A DNA stretch of 49,138 bases from Candidatus Izemoplasma sp. (GTDB lineage: Bacteria; Bacillota_I; Bacilli_A; Izemoplasmatales; Izemoplasmataceae): assembly GCA_029939945.1 (NCBI GenBank), contig JAOZRX010000009.1, forward strand, positions 1 to 49,138, read 5' to 3'. The notes under the pieces are model-generated. The model did not search any database and was not told the origin of the DNA. It saw only the letters and a list, made by a program, of their open reading frames with translations. Made by a program: the position numbers and the translations under genes. This document shows, in pieces, positions 29,610-39,622 of the stretch; the stretch's first letter is position 1, and each line of letters opens with the position of its first letter.

Positions 29610-32477
29610 ATGACTTATTTCGCGAAAATTATTAAATTAGATAAGTTTGAATATACAAACTGGGCTTTTCAAGCATGGAGTTCAACTAAAGAACAATCAA
29701 AAGGAAATTACTGGGTTCACCGAATTGTTTCTGAATTATCTTTTTTGAAGGAAGTATCAAAATTCAATCAAGGTAAGTATGATGATTTAATTGAAGAAAC
29801 TTCTAAAAAGCTTCACGTTCAATATATTGAAAATGGGGCAATATCAAAACAAGATTGTTTAAATGCTGAAGAGAGTTTATTAGTTGCAAAAGAAGATATT
29901 TCAAAATATGAAATATCGTTTGCTTCGCATGCTCATATTGATATTAATTGGCTTTGGGGGTTTCACGAAACTGTTCAAATAACAATTGATACTTTTAGAA
30001 CAATGCTTGATATTATGAAAGAAAACGAGAACTTCATATACAGCCAATCTCAAGGTGTTCTTTATAAGATTATCGAAGATTACCATCCAGCAATGCTTGA
30101 AGAAATAAAGGCCAGAGTTGCTGAAAAGAGATGGGAAATTACTGCTTCAACTTGGGTTGAAGGAGATAAAAATCTGGCTAATGGAGAAAGCCAAGCCAGA
30201 CAAATCTTATATACAAAGAATTACTTAAATGAGATTTTTAATGTCTTACCTGAAGACTTGATTATCGATTTTGAACCTGATACTTTTGGTCATGTAGAAT
30301 CAATTCCTGAAATACTTGATGATGGACTTGTTAAGTTTTATTACCATGTTCGTGGTAACAACGTCACTACAGCTTATCGATGGATTTCTCCATCTAATAA
30401 AGAAGTTATTGTTTATCGTGATCCTAAAGTTTATACAATGGCAATTAATGGACATATCGCAAAAAACGTTGTTGAGTTTGCAGACAAGAATAGATTGTTT
30501 AATATACTCGCAGTATATGGTGTTAGTAACCACGGTGGTGGACCAACAAGAAAAGATATTGAAATGATAGAAGACATGAAACATTGGCCTATTTATCCTA
30601 AAGTTAAGTTCTCAAGCTACCGTGAATACTATGAATATCTAGAAGAAAATAAAGATGTTTTATCTGTTGAAAAAAGAGAATTAAACGCAGTGTTCAACGG
30701 ATGTTATACATCTCAATCAAGAATCAAACTAGCTAATAGATTTGGAGAAAATGTGTTATATGATGCTGAAACAGCTAATGTTATAGCAACTATCAATAAT
30801 GGGTTCCCGTATTCTTCAAAAAAATATAAAGATGCATGGTTAAATATTTTAACTAATCAATTCCATGATATCTTACCAGGTTCTGGAATAACTTATACGA
30901 GAGAGTATGCTTTAGGAAAATTCCAAGAATCAATGGCTTTGGCTCTAACTAATAAGAAACTAAGTCTAGAGAATTTATCAAAAGATATTGACACTTCAAT
31001 GTATCAAAATGATTTAGAAGATTATTATGATACGTCTTATGGTGCTGGTGTTGGATTTAACTCTGAAACTTTTAAAGTATCGAAAGTTAGCCGTGGAAGA
31101 GGAACTACTAGAGTTTACCATGTTTGGAATACTCTACCTTATGAAAGAACTGAACAGATTCAAATCTATTTATGGAATTATGAAGATGAAATTTCGAAAA
31201 TTAAAATAGTAAATTCAAATAACGAACCACTTAAATTTCAAAAAACAGTAAACCCTAAAATAGTAATTGGAGGGTTTGATGGAGTTTACGAAACAGATAT
31301 TTATTGGGGACACTGGTATAAAACATTCACAGTTGAAGTTAATGTACCTGCTTTTGGGTATGAAACAATTGTCTTAATGCAAGATGATGAACTTGAGAAT
31401 AGTTTTCCTAACTATTTAGTTATTGAAGATGATATACCAAGAGTCCATCCTGAGAAGTTATACATTTTAGAAAATGATTTAGTGAAAGTAACTTTTGATC
31501 CTATAACATTAAGAGTTTCATCATATTACGACAAAGAGTTAAAACAAGAATTGACTAAATTAAATGGAGCAGGATTCAATTATATTCTTGAAGACGGAAC
31601 AATGGGAATGGATTCATGGGTTGTAGGAAGAACAATTTCTTCAAAGGAAATTGTTAGTTCAGATGCAACTTTGTATCAAGGAATCGTAAATGATATATTA
31701 ACTTACGAAGCTAAAGTAGCTGAATCAAACTTCAGTGTACTTATTACTCTACCAAAGAATTCTAAACTACTTAATTACGTTGTAAATGTAGCTTGGAATG
31801 AAATAGGGGAATATCATAAAACTATTAAAACACTGAACTATAACTTCCCACTTAAAAAAGAAATCAAGGAATATAAATATGACATAGCATTTGGAGTTAC
31901 TTCAAGAGTTCCTTCAAATATTGATGTATCAGGAAATAGTTTTGCTAGTGCAATGTTTGAAGAAGGAGCATTTATTATTACAACAGATTCTAAATATGGT
32001 TTTTACGGACAAACTGATTCTATTGGAGTATCTTTAATTAGAAGTTCGACAGATCCAGACAGATATCCAGAAGTTGGAAATCATCACTTTAAATTCCAAG
32101 TAGGAGTTGTAAATGATAAAGCAAACAACTCTTTAATTAAAACTTCTAAATTATTAAATCATCCACTAGATGTAATAATGGGTGAAGTTCATAAAGGAAA
32201 TGAGCCATTGCGTAATTCATTTATTAGTGTAGATAAACAAAACGTTATAGTATCATCTTTTAAACTTAGTGAAGATAAAACAAATGATTTAATCGTTCGT
32301 TTCTATGAATCAGATGGAGTAGATACTGAGTTTGTTGTTGATATTAATAAAGAAATAAAGAAAGCAAATTATTCTAATCTATTAGAACAGTCTCTAGCAG
32401 AAATAGATGTAAGAAACAACATACTAAAAGCTAAAGTAAAAGGTAATAGTATGTGTAGTATTCGTCTAGAGGTGTAG
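29610..32477 (+). CDS. GH38 alpha-mannosidase
   Basis: SHAHIDINWLWGFHET, ASTWVEGDKNLANGES, IDFEPDTFGHVESIPEIL (nucleophile D) and LTNQFHDILPGSGI. Confidence 0.93.
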   Translation: MTYFAKIIKLDKFEYTNWAFQAWSSTKEQSKGNYWVHRIVSELSFLKEVSKFNQGKYDDLIEETSKKLHVQYIENGAISKQDCLNAEESLLVAKEDISKYEISFASHAHIDINWLWGFHETVQITIDTFRTMLDIMKENENFIYSQSQGVLYKIIEDYHPAMLEEIKARVAEKRWEITASTWVEGDKNLANGESQARQILYTKNYLNEIFNVLPEDLIIDFEPDTFGHVESIPEILDDGLVKFYYHVRGNNVTTAYRWISPSNKEVIVYRDPKVYTMAINGHIAKNVVEFADKNRLFNILAVYGVSNHGGGPTRKDIEMIEDMKHWPIYPKVKFSSYREYYEYLEENKDVLSVEKRELNAVFNGCYTSQSRIKLANRFGENVLYDAETANVIATINNGFPYSSKKYKDAWLNILTNQFHDILPGSGITYTREYALGKFQESMALALTNKKLSLENLSKDIDTSMYQNDLEDYYDTSYGAGVGFNSETFKVSKVSRGRGTTRVYHVWNTLPYERTEQIQIYLWNYEDEISKIKIVNSNNEPLKFQKTVNPKIVIGGFDGVYETDIYWGHWYKTFTVEVNVPAFGYETIVLMQDDELENSFPNYLVIEDDIPRVHPEKLYILENDLVKVTFDPITLRVSSYYDKELKQELTKLNGAGFNYILEDGTMGMDSWVVGRTISSKEIVSSDATLYQGIVNDILTYEAKVAESNFSVLITLPKNSKLLNYVVNVAWNEIGEYHKTIKTLNYNFPLKKEIKEYKYDIAFGVTSRVPSNIDVSGNSFASAMFEEGAFIITTDSKYGFYGQTDSIGVSLIRSSTDPDRYPEVGNHHFKFQVGVVNDKANNSLIKTSKLLNHPLDVIMGEVHKGNEPLRNSFISVDKQNVIVSSFKLSEDKTNDLIVRFYESDGVDTEFVVDINKEIKKANYSNLLEQSLAEIDVRNNILKAKVKGNSMCSIRLEV

Positions 32478-32479
32478 TA

Positions 32480-33220
32480 ATGGATAGTTTATTTGAATTA
32501 AACACAAAATATGGAATTGTAAGAGGAATATATTCAAAGCCTAGTTTAGATAAATTCCCCGTAGTACTTGTTTTACATGGATTTTCTGGAGAAAGCATTG
32601 GACCAAAATATTTACTAAGAACATTTCAAAAAAAAGTAGTAGAAAACAATATTGGTGTATTGCGCTTTGATTATAATGGCTGTGGAAATAGTGATGGAGA
32701 ATTTATAAATAACACTGTTACAAATTCAATAGAACAAGGACAAGAAGTTCTTGAATTCTTAAAACTTCAACCTGAAGTTTCTAAGATTTATGCTGTTGGA
32801 TTTAGTATGGGAGGATTAGTTGCATCTGAATTAGCAAAGAAGAATCCTGATACCATTGAAAAACTATTATTATGGTCTCCTGCAGGTAATTTAGGTGACT
32901 TATTACAACTGTTTTACGACTCATTAAAAGATGAAGGAAAAGATTATCGTGATTTTGGAGCTCTAGACTTATCATTAACTACTGTGAATGACGCATTAAG
33001 TTATGATGCATTTAGTGGACTTGATGCTTATAAGAAAGAAGTATGCATAGTACATGGTTCCTTAGATTCTGCAGTTCCTATTGAAGTAGGTAGAAAATAT
33101 TATGATGCATTTACTTGTAAGAAATCTTTTATAGAAGTTACAGGTAGTGAACATACATATGAACAAAACGACTGGAGAGAACTTCTTTATACCTCATCAA
33201 TAAACTTTTTAGTGGAGTGA
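32480..33220 (+). CDS. alpha/beta hydrolase
   Basis: VLVLHGFSGESIGP, VGFSMGGLVASELAK and VHGSLDSAVP. Confidence 0.88.
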   Translation: MDSLFELNTKYGIVRGIYSKPSLDKFPVVLVLHGFSGESIGPKYLLRTFQKKVVENNIGVLRFDYNGCGNSDGEFINNTVTNSIEQGQEVLEFLKLQPEVSKIYAVGFSMGGLVASELAKKNPDTIEKLLLWSPAGNLGDLLQLFYDSLKDEGKDYRDFGALDLSLTTVNDALSYDAFSGLDAYKKEVCIVHGSLDSAVPIEVGRKYYDAFTCKKSFIEVTGSEHTYEQNDWRELLYTSSINFLVE

Positions 33221-33225
33221 TTAAA

Positions 33226-35505
33226 TTGGAAAAAACTTTTAAGATTTTTGTTATTCATCATTCTCATACTGATATCGGATATACCGATATGCAGTCAGTA
33301 ATACAAGATAATCATTTTGATTACATTAGACAAGCTATTAACATTATTGAAGAAGATAATTCATTTCTTTGGACACTTGAAAACTTTTGGCAAGTCGAAA
33401 ACTTCAGTAATAGTGCTAGTGAAACTGAATATGTGAAATTCATTAAATATATAAAAACAGGTAATATTATTATCACTGCTAATTATTTAAATATGACTGA
33501 TCTAATTGATTATGAGATTTACAACAAAAAGATAAAAGAGTTTTCTGATTTTGCAAACTTAATAAAAGTGACATCACAAAGTGCTTTAACATGTGATGTT
33601 AATGGCTACAAAAAAGACTATATGAGAGCGTTATTAAATAACGGAATAAATAATCTAATGACAAGCGTACATCCACATCATGGAGTTGCGCCTACATTTA
33701 AAGTAAATAATCCTTACTATATTGAAGTTGATTCAAAACGACTATTAGTTTGGAATAACCAGCATTACCTCTATGGAAACGATTTAGGAATTGTTCCAAA
33801 GACATTATTTTCTTACACTATAAAAGATGAATTTAATGAACCACTTGGAACATATAATAATGATGAAGAATTAAGAATATCTACAACTAGAATTAAAAGA
33901 TTTATCAAATCTTTAAGAGAAGACGAAACATATAAGTACGACTTTGTACCTATTCTTGTGTCTGGTCAAAGAATTGATAATGCTGCGCCTAATAAGGATA
34001 TAATTTCTAGAATAAAGGATTTGAATCTTCAATTAGAAGATGATTCTATTCAACTTGAATTTGCATCTTTGGATGATATTTTCCAGAAAATAAAATTAGA
34101 CAAAACTATTCCAGTTTATAAAGGTGAATTTCCAGACTTTTGGGTTGATGGAATTATATCTACACCTAAAGTAACTAAACTATTCTTACAAGTTCAAAGA
34201 GATTACATTGATTTTATTAAATTTAGTAATACTGATAAATATCATGTTGAATTATCAAAAATAGAACAATTATTATTACTTTATGGTGAACATACTTGGG
34301 GTCATTCAGATTCAGTAAAGAATCCATATAATGATTTTGTTTACAATATCCAAGTAATTAAGGAAAACTATGTATATCAAGCATATAAATTACTTACTGA
34401 AATAACAGAAGACTACAAACATTGTTATCTTGGAGCTAGTTATAACAATGCAAATCGAGTATTAGATTATCAATTAATTAATAATAATGATTACGATATA
34501 GAAGATATTTATTCTTTAAAAATGGATCACTTTGAAAGAACACAATTTAGTCAAGGAATTAAAGTGATTGATACTTTAGGTAAAAATATAGAATTAGATA
34601 TAGATTTTACAAAAGATGTGAAGAGAGTCGATATTTACACGAATATACCAGCAAATACATCTATAGAACTTAAAATAGTTTCAGGAAAAATAGAGGAACT
34701 TAAAAAAGATACTCTAAATAAGGGAGTATTTGAAAACAACTGGATTAAAATTGATTTAAATGAGATGTCAATGTATCACAAAGAGACAAAAACATATTTA
34801 ACTACAGGAGAACATTTCGGGATTACTCATCAGATAAGTGATGTTGTAGGAAAACCGGTATTAAAAAGAGGATTTCTAGGGTTAAATAAGATGTTTGAAG
34901 ATACATTAAATAACTACGGTATAATTATTGGTGTATCAAAAAAGATGGAAAGTGATATCTCAAGTGAAATAGAAGTTACATATGATATGGATACATTAGA
35001 AGAATTAATTGTTACTTACAAAGTGTTTAAGAACATTGAAAGAATTGATATAGATGTTCAGTTCTTGAAAAAAGCAACATTCAATATTGAAAACATCTTC
35101 TTCGAATTATCTTTTGTTAATCAAGAAATTAAACTTCTAAATAAATTTGAAGAAGTAGTACCTTGGGTAGATCAAATAGAGGGTTCATTAATCGATTATT
35201 ATTATATTGATCAAGGTGTTAAATTTGAAAGTATCGATTTAAATATTTTTGTAATAACAAAAGATAATCCGATTGTGTATATGAGAGAGTTAAAGCATCA
35301 TGAAAACTCTGTAAAAATAGGTAATCTTGATTTAGAAAAACGTCATGTAAGTTCATGGATAATGAATAACATTTGGGAAACAAATTTTAACTTAGATTTA
35401 GGTGGTTTCTATAATTTCGGGTATTCAATTATAATAAGTGACAAAAATAATGAAAATGTAACACCTTATAAAACGCTTCAAAAGGCAATAATAATTCGCA
35501 AATGA
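33226..35505 (+). CDS. divergent GH38-type glycoside hydrolase, paralogue of the 14888 product
   Basis: IHHSHTDIGYTDMQ, LTCDVNGYKKDYM, YGEHTWGHSD, SWIMNNIWETNFNLDLGGFYNFGYSI; TTG start at 33226 with ggagtg RBS preferred. Confidence 0.7.
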   Translation: MEKTFKIFVIHHSHTDIGYTDMQSVIQDNHFDYIRQAINIIEEDNSFLWTLENFWQVENFSNSASETEYVKFIKYIKTGNIIITANYLNMTDLIDYEIYNKKIKEFSDFANLIKVTSQSALTCDVNGYKKDYMRALLNNGINNLMTSVHPHHGVAPTFKVNNPYYIEVDSKRLLVWNNQHYLYGNDLGIVPKTLFSYTIKDEFNEPLGTYNNDEELRISTTRIKRFIKSLREDETYKYDFVPILVSGQRIDNAAPNKDIISRIKDLNLQLEDDSIQLEFASLDDIFQKIKLDKTIPVYKGEFPDFWVDGIISTPKVTKLFLQVQRDYIDFIKFSNTDKYHVELSKIEQLLLLYGEHTWGHSDSVKNPYNDFVYNIQVIKENYVYQAYKLLTEITEDYKHCYLGASYNNANRVLDYQLINNNDYDIEDIYSLKMDHFERTQFSQGIKVIDTLGKNIELDIDFTKDVKRVDIYTNIPANTSIELKIVSGKIEELKKDTLNKGVFENNWIKIDLNEMSMYHKETKTYLTTGEHFGITHQISDVVGKPVLKRGFLGLNKMFEDTLNNYGIIIGVSKKMESDISSEIEVTYDMDTLEELIVTYKVFKNIERIDIDVQFLKKATFNIENIFFELSFVNQEIKLLNKFEEVVPWVDQIEGSLIDYYYIDQGVKFESIDLNIFVITKDNPIVYMRELKHHENSVKIGNLDLEKRHVSSWIMNNIWETNFNLDLGGFYNFGYSIIISDKNNENVTPYKTLQKAIIIRK

Positions 35506-35627
35506 AGTAAATGATGCTCAATATATATTAAATATTGCTTTTGTGCTTATCTTTTGATGATATTTGATAAATTTATTGATATACTTGTAAGTGTGAAAGC
35601 GGGTTACATATATATTGAGGTGAAATT

Positions 35628-37472
35628 ATGAAAAATCATGAATTGCTCATTAGTGCTGAAGTTAAGGCATTAACTGAAAAAGAGATCGATTTAGGGAAAA
35701 TATTGCCACTCGGTGAAATTAAGTGCAAACATATTAGCAAAGTAATGTATAAGTCTAGTAAAAATTGGAAAAACTTAACTAATTTGGTAAGTTTTGAAAA
35801 TAAAACCGCAAGATATATAAAAGTTACAGTTAAAGAAGACACTTCTTTTGAATTATATGTTGGATTAGGGTATTACGCAGAGGAAGATGATAAATGGACT
35901 AGTGCGTTTAATCGTAAGAGTGGATGGTCTGGTGGAGATGGAATCTTCTCGTTCAATATTAAAAATGGAAATGATTCATTCAATCAGAAGAATGCAAAGA
36001 CATTATTTGTATTTGGTGATACATTAGTTGGAAAATCTGATCCTATATCACATAAAAGACTATCACCATTATTGATGCCTAATAATTCACTAGCGTATCT
36101 TAAAGGAAACGGAACTAATAATCTAGATGTAGATTTTAGAATTAATACAGATAAATATGATACAGTGAAGAGTTTCTTTGAACCAAATAACTGTTCGATG
36201 TATAACGGAACATTGCCGTCACATTTAGTTAAATACGACTTATCAAAAGAATATTCACCATATTTAAGTGGGTATAATCCTAAAAAAGTAGAATTAGTAT
36301 TTGATTTATTAAGTGATTACTATATAGAATACGTAGATTTCTATAATTACTTCCTAGAAGAATATTCAGGATTTGATTTAGAAAATAGAGGAATCTATAA
36401 ATTTGAGTTATATAGCACTAATAAAATTGGAGTTGACAAGAAAATTGGTAATTTTGAATTAGAAAAAGCAACAAGCATTGATTCTTTCACAAGAATACCA
36501 GTTGATTATAAAACAAGATATATCAAAATAGTAGTGAACCCAGTTCAAGGTATTGGTAACCACTATGATAAAGATGATTTAGTTGAAGTAATGTTTGGAC
36601 TTAATAAAGTTAAAATATTTGGAGAAGAATCATACTTCAAGGAAGTTCAAGTAACAGCTACTTCAGTTTTATCAAAAGAAAAAGAAGTTACTTGGTTTTG
36701 GTTACAAGATGGAGTAGTAATTGATAAGAATTTATTCTTCTTACCATTACTTGTTGGACCAGATTTAACTCAACCAGAAGGACTACAGTTCACAGTCAAA
36801 GGTATTTCGTTAATAAAAGTACCAATTGTTAAGGGTGAACTAGATATCGAAGCTCAATCACAAAAAGAAACACCACTCTGTTATGAAGAAAATGGTGTAC
36901 AGTGGTTGTTTGGAAACGCAATAATGGCAAATACTAAACAATCTGGGTCGCAAAATCCAGATGGATATGTATATATTTATGGATACACTTCAAACCTAGG
37001 CCTTAGACAACTACGAATTGCTCGAGTTCTAGCCGAGCATTTTGAATTGATAAATGAATGGGAATTCTTTAGTGATTCAAAGTGGGTAAAAGAACTGTCT
37101 AAGGCCACTCCTATTTTGGAACATACCTCATGTGAAATGAGTGTATCACCAATTACAAGTGGAGAAAATATTGGTAAATACTTAGCAGTGTTTCAATATG
37201 ATACAAATTCTAATATTATTGCTTACAGCATAGGCGAAAGACCAGAAGGTCCATTCACAGAACCAAGAGATGTTTTTAGCACAGAAGAAGTAATAAGTAA
37301 TTTAGGAAGAACAGCTTATGCTTATAATGCTAAAGCTCATCCGCATCTATCTAAAAGCAATGAAATATTAGTTACTTATAACGTTAATACTTACGATATG
37401 GTACACAACACAGACGACTGTGAAGTGTATCGACCAAGATTCATTAAAATTATTGATACTTCGGAGGAATAA
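35628..37472 (+). CDS. DUF4185-like protein, no signal peptide
   Basis: KSGWSGGDGIFSFNIKNGN...LFVFGDTLVGKSDPIS and YNAKAHPHLSKSNEILVTYNVNTYD...YRPRFIKIID, paralogous to 17316. Confidence 0.6.
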   Translation: MKNHELLISAEVKALTEKEIDLGKILPLGEIKCKHISKVMYKSSKNWKNLTNLVSFENKTARYIKVTVKEDTSFELYVGLGYYAEEDDKWTSAFNRKSGWSGGDGIFSFNIKNGNDSFNQKNAKTLFVFGDTLVGKSDPISHKRLSPLLMPNNSLAYLKGNGTNNLDVDFRINTDKYDTVKSFFEPNNCSMYNGTLPSHLVKYDLSKEYSPYLSGYNPKKVELVFDLLSDYYIEYVDFYNYFLEEYSGFDLENRGIYKFELYSTNKIGVDKKIGNFELEKATSIDSFTRIPVDYKTRYIKIVVNPVQGIGNHYDKDDLVEVMFGLNKVKIFGEESYFKEVQVTATSVLSKEKEVTWFWLQDGVVIDKNLFFLPLLVGPDLTQPEGLQFTVKGISLIKVPIVKGELDIEAQSQKETPLCYEENGVQWLFGNAIMANTKQSGSQNPDGYVYIYGYTSNLGLRQLRIARVLAEHFELINEWEFFSDSKWVKELSKATPILEHTSCEMSVSPITSGENIGKYLAVFQYDTNSNIIAYSIGERPEGPFTEPRDVFSTEEVISNLGRTAYAYNAKAHPHLSKSNEILVTYNVNTYDMVHNTDDCEVYRPRFIKIIDTSEE

Positions 37473-37474
37473 CT

Positions 37475-38728
37475 ATGAAACATACTACAGAGTTCCTTAA
37501 CGGAAATACGGTAATTAGTTTTGATAAAATTTATCCTATTGATTCAATTGTCTTTAATAAAGAAGTAATTGAATTAGAATGGGCAATTAATAAAAAAGTA
37601 TACAATCAGTCTAATTATCATATTTTCAATAATGTTGTTACATTTCATAACATTTACTTAAGAACTTTGAAAATTAAAGGTCAAATAGAAGTTGTTAATG
37701 TAACAATAGGAAAAGGATATGTAGTTGAAGAAGCATCTAAAGAAACTGATGTTTTCAGAAGAAACAGCCATTGGGCTGGAGCTGATGGAGTGTTTCAACA
37801 CAGAATAGGGAATAAACTTCACTGGTATTTTAGTGATACATTCGTTGGAGACGTTGATCCAGTTACTAGATTACGTAAAGAAGGATTTGTGATGGTAAAT
37901 AATACTGTTGCTGTATCAGAAATTGGTAGTGAATTTGATTTAACATTTAAAGTTAATGAAAAAGATGGAAAATTCAAAGCATTTTACGAGCCTACTGGAA
38001 AAGGACACTTGTGGATTCAAGATGGTATTTATTTAGATGGAGCTTTATATATAACATGTTTGAATATCTCTAACAGTGATAATCCAAAAGTTTGGTTTAA
38101 TGTTGATGGAACTTCTTTACTAAAAGTACCTAGTCATGAAGATGACTTGTTATACGATGAATATTCAATCTTAGAGAGTAATTTCTATGTTAAAGATGAA
38201 GAAGTAACATATATCTTTGGAAATGCAATCTTAAATGATTTAGATAGAACTGGATATGTTTATGTGTTTGGTTATGGGAATCAAAAGGAAAGACGTGGAG
38301 TTATGTCTAGAACTAAAGATTTCATAAATCCTAATTCATATGAATATTTAAGTAATAATGGATGGACTAAAGAGCCTCATGATTTATTTGAAGTAGCTCC
38401 TGATTTTGCTTGTGAACTAAAGGTTATTTATGATGATGGATTATACAAAATGGCCTATACAAAGGGAAGTATGAGTCCAACAATTATGATGGGTGAAACA
38501 GACAGTTTAGAAAAAGGATTTAAAGATTTATCATTAATTTATCAATGTCCTGAACCAAAATTAAAAAAAGGACAAATAAGTTATAATTCTAAACTACAGA
38601 AATTTGATAATATTGATGATTTATATATTAGTTATAATGTAAATACATTGAATAACGACGATCATGTCGATGCAGAAATTTATTATCCAAGATGGATAAA
38701 ATTACGGAAAGTCAGTGATGTTTTATGA
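37475..38728 (+). CDS. DUF4185-like protein (short paralogue), no signal peptide
   Basis: NSHWAGADGVFQHRIGNKLHWYFSDTFVGDVDPVTR...FVMVNNTVAV and LYISYNVNTLNN...YYPRWIKLRK. Confidence 0.6.
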   Translation: MKHTTEFLNGNTVISFDKIYPIDSIVFNKEVIELEWAINKKVYNQSNYHIFNNVVTFHNIYLRTLKIKGQIEVVNVTIGKGYVVEEASKETDVFRRNSHWAGADGVFQHRIGNKLHWYFSDTFVGDVDPVTRLRKEGFVMVNNTVAVSEIGSEFDLTFKVNEKDGKFKAFYEPTGKGHLWIQDGIYLDGALYITCLNISNSDNPKVWFNVDGTSLLKVPSHEDDLLYDEYSILESNFYVKDEEVTYIFGNAILNDLDRTGYVYVFGYGNQKERRGVMSRTKDFINPNSYEYLSNNGWTKEPHDLFEVAPDFACELKVIYDDGLYKMAYTKGSMSPTIMMGETDSLEKGFKDLSLIYQCPEPKLKKGQISYNSKLQKFDNIDDLYISYNVNTLNNDDHVDAEIYYPRWIKLRKVSDVL

Positions 38729-39609
38729 AAAGAGTAGAAGTTGATCAAGTAATTAAACAACCAAGATTTACCAAAAAACAAAGAATGATAATTAAGGAAG
38801 CTATAATGCATGTGATTTTAATTACTATAGCTACATTCTTTATCTTCCCATTCCTTTGGATGGTAATGACGGCCTTGAAAACTCCTCAAGAGTTACTTGC
38901 TGGGACAGATGTTTTCTTCCCACAAGATCCTCAATGGGATAATTTTAAATTAGCAGTAACTGCAGTTCCATTCTTTTTATACTTAAAGAATAGTTTAATC
39001 TTAGTTATTTTCGCAGTAACAGGAACGTTAATCTCGGCAACACTTACAGCCTATGCCTTTGCGAAACTGCAATGGCCAGGTAGAGATACTTTCTTTATTG
39101 TAATGCTTGCAACTATGATGATACCTATTCAAGTTATATTAATACCTACATACATCATGTATTCAAAAATAGGATGGTTAGGGACAAGATTACCATTGAC
39201 AGTACCTTATTTCTTTGGTGGTGGATCTGCATTCTTTATATTTATGTTAAGACAATTTTTCAAAGGAACTCCAAAAGAATTGACAGAAAGCGCAATTGTT
39301 GATGGAGCAACACATTTTAAGATTTTCCTTAAAATAATGTTGCCTTTATCAAAACCAGCTTTAATAACTGTTGCACTATTTACATTCATGATGGTTTGGA
39401 ATGATTACTTCGGTCCACTTATTTACTTAAGTGACCCAGATATGATGACTTTAGCTTTAGGTTTACGAGGGTTCCAAACTCAGTTTAGTGGAAGATTTGA
39501 TTTAATGATGGCAGCATCACTTCTAGTAATGACTCCAACATTAATTATTTTCTTCTTAGCACAAAAGCAATTCATCGAGGGAATTACTTTTTCAGGAATA
39601 AAAGGATAA
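38725..39609 (+). CDS. carbohydrate ABC transporter permease (MalG/UgpE-type)
   Basis: Six TM segments and the EAA-loop variant ELTESAIVDGATHFKIFLKIMLPLSKPAL. Confidence 0.93.
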   Translation: MKRVEVDQVIKQPRFTKKQRMIIKEAIMHVILITIATFFIFPFLWMVMTALKTPQELLAGTDVFFPQDPQWDNFKLAVTAVPFFLYLKNSLILVIFAVTGTLISATLTAYAFAKLQWPGRDTFFIVMLATMMIPIQVILIPTYIMYSKIGWLGTRLPLTVPYFFGGGSAFFIFMLRQFFKGTPKELTESAIVDGATHFKIFLKIMLPLSKPALITVALFTFMMVWNDYFGPLIYLSDPDMMTLALGLRGFQTQFSGRFDLMMAASLLVMTPTLIIFFLAQKQFIEGITFSGIKG

Positions 39610-39622
39610 AGGAGAGAAGATT

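Noticed and set aside
35592-35608. cre-like (CcpA) site TGTGAAAGCGGGTTACA before the DUF4185 gene
   Set aside because: Has one extra base in the core relative to the TGWAANCGNTNWCA consensus; too weak to call without a genome-wide motif.
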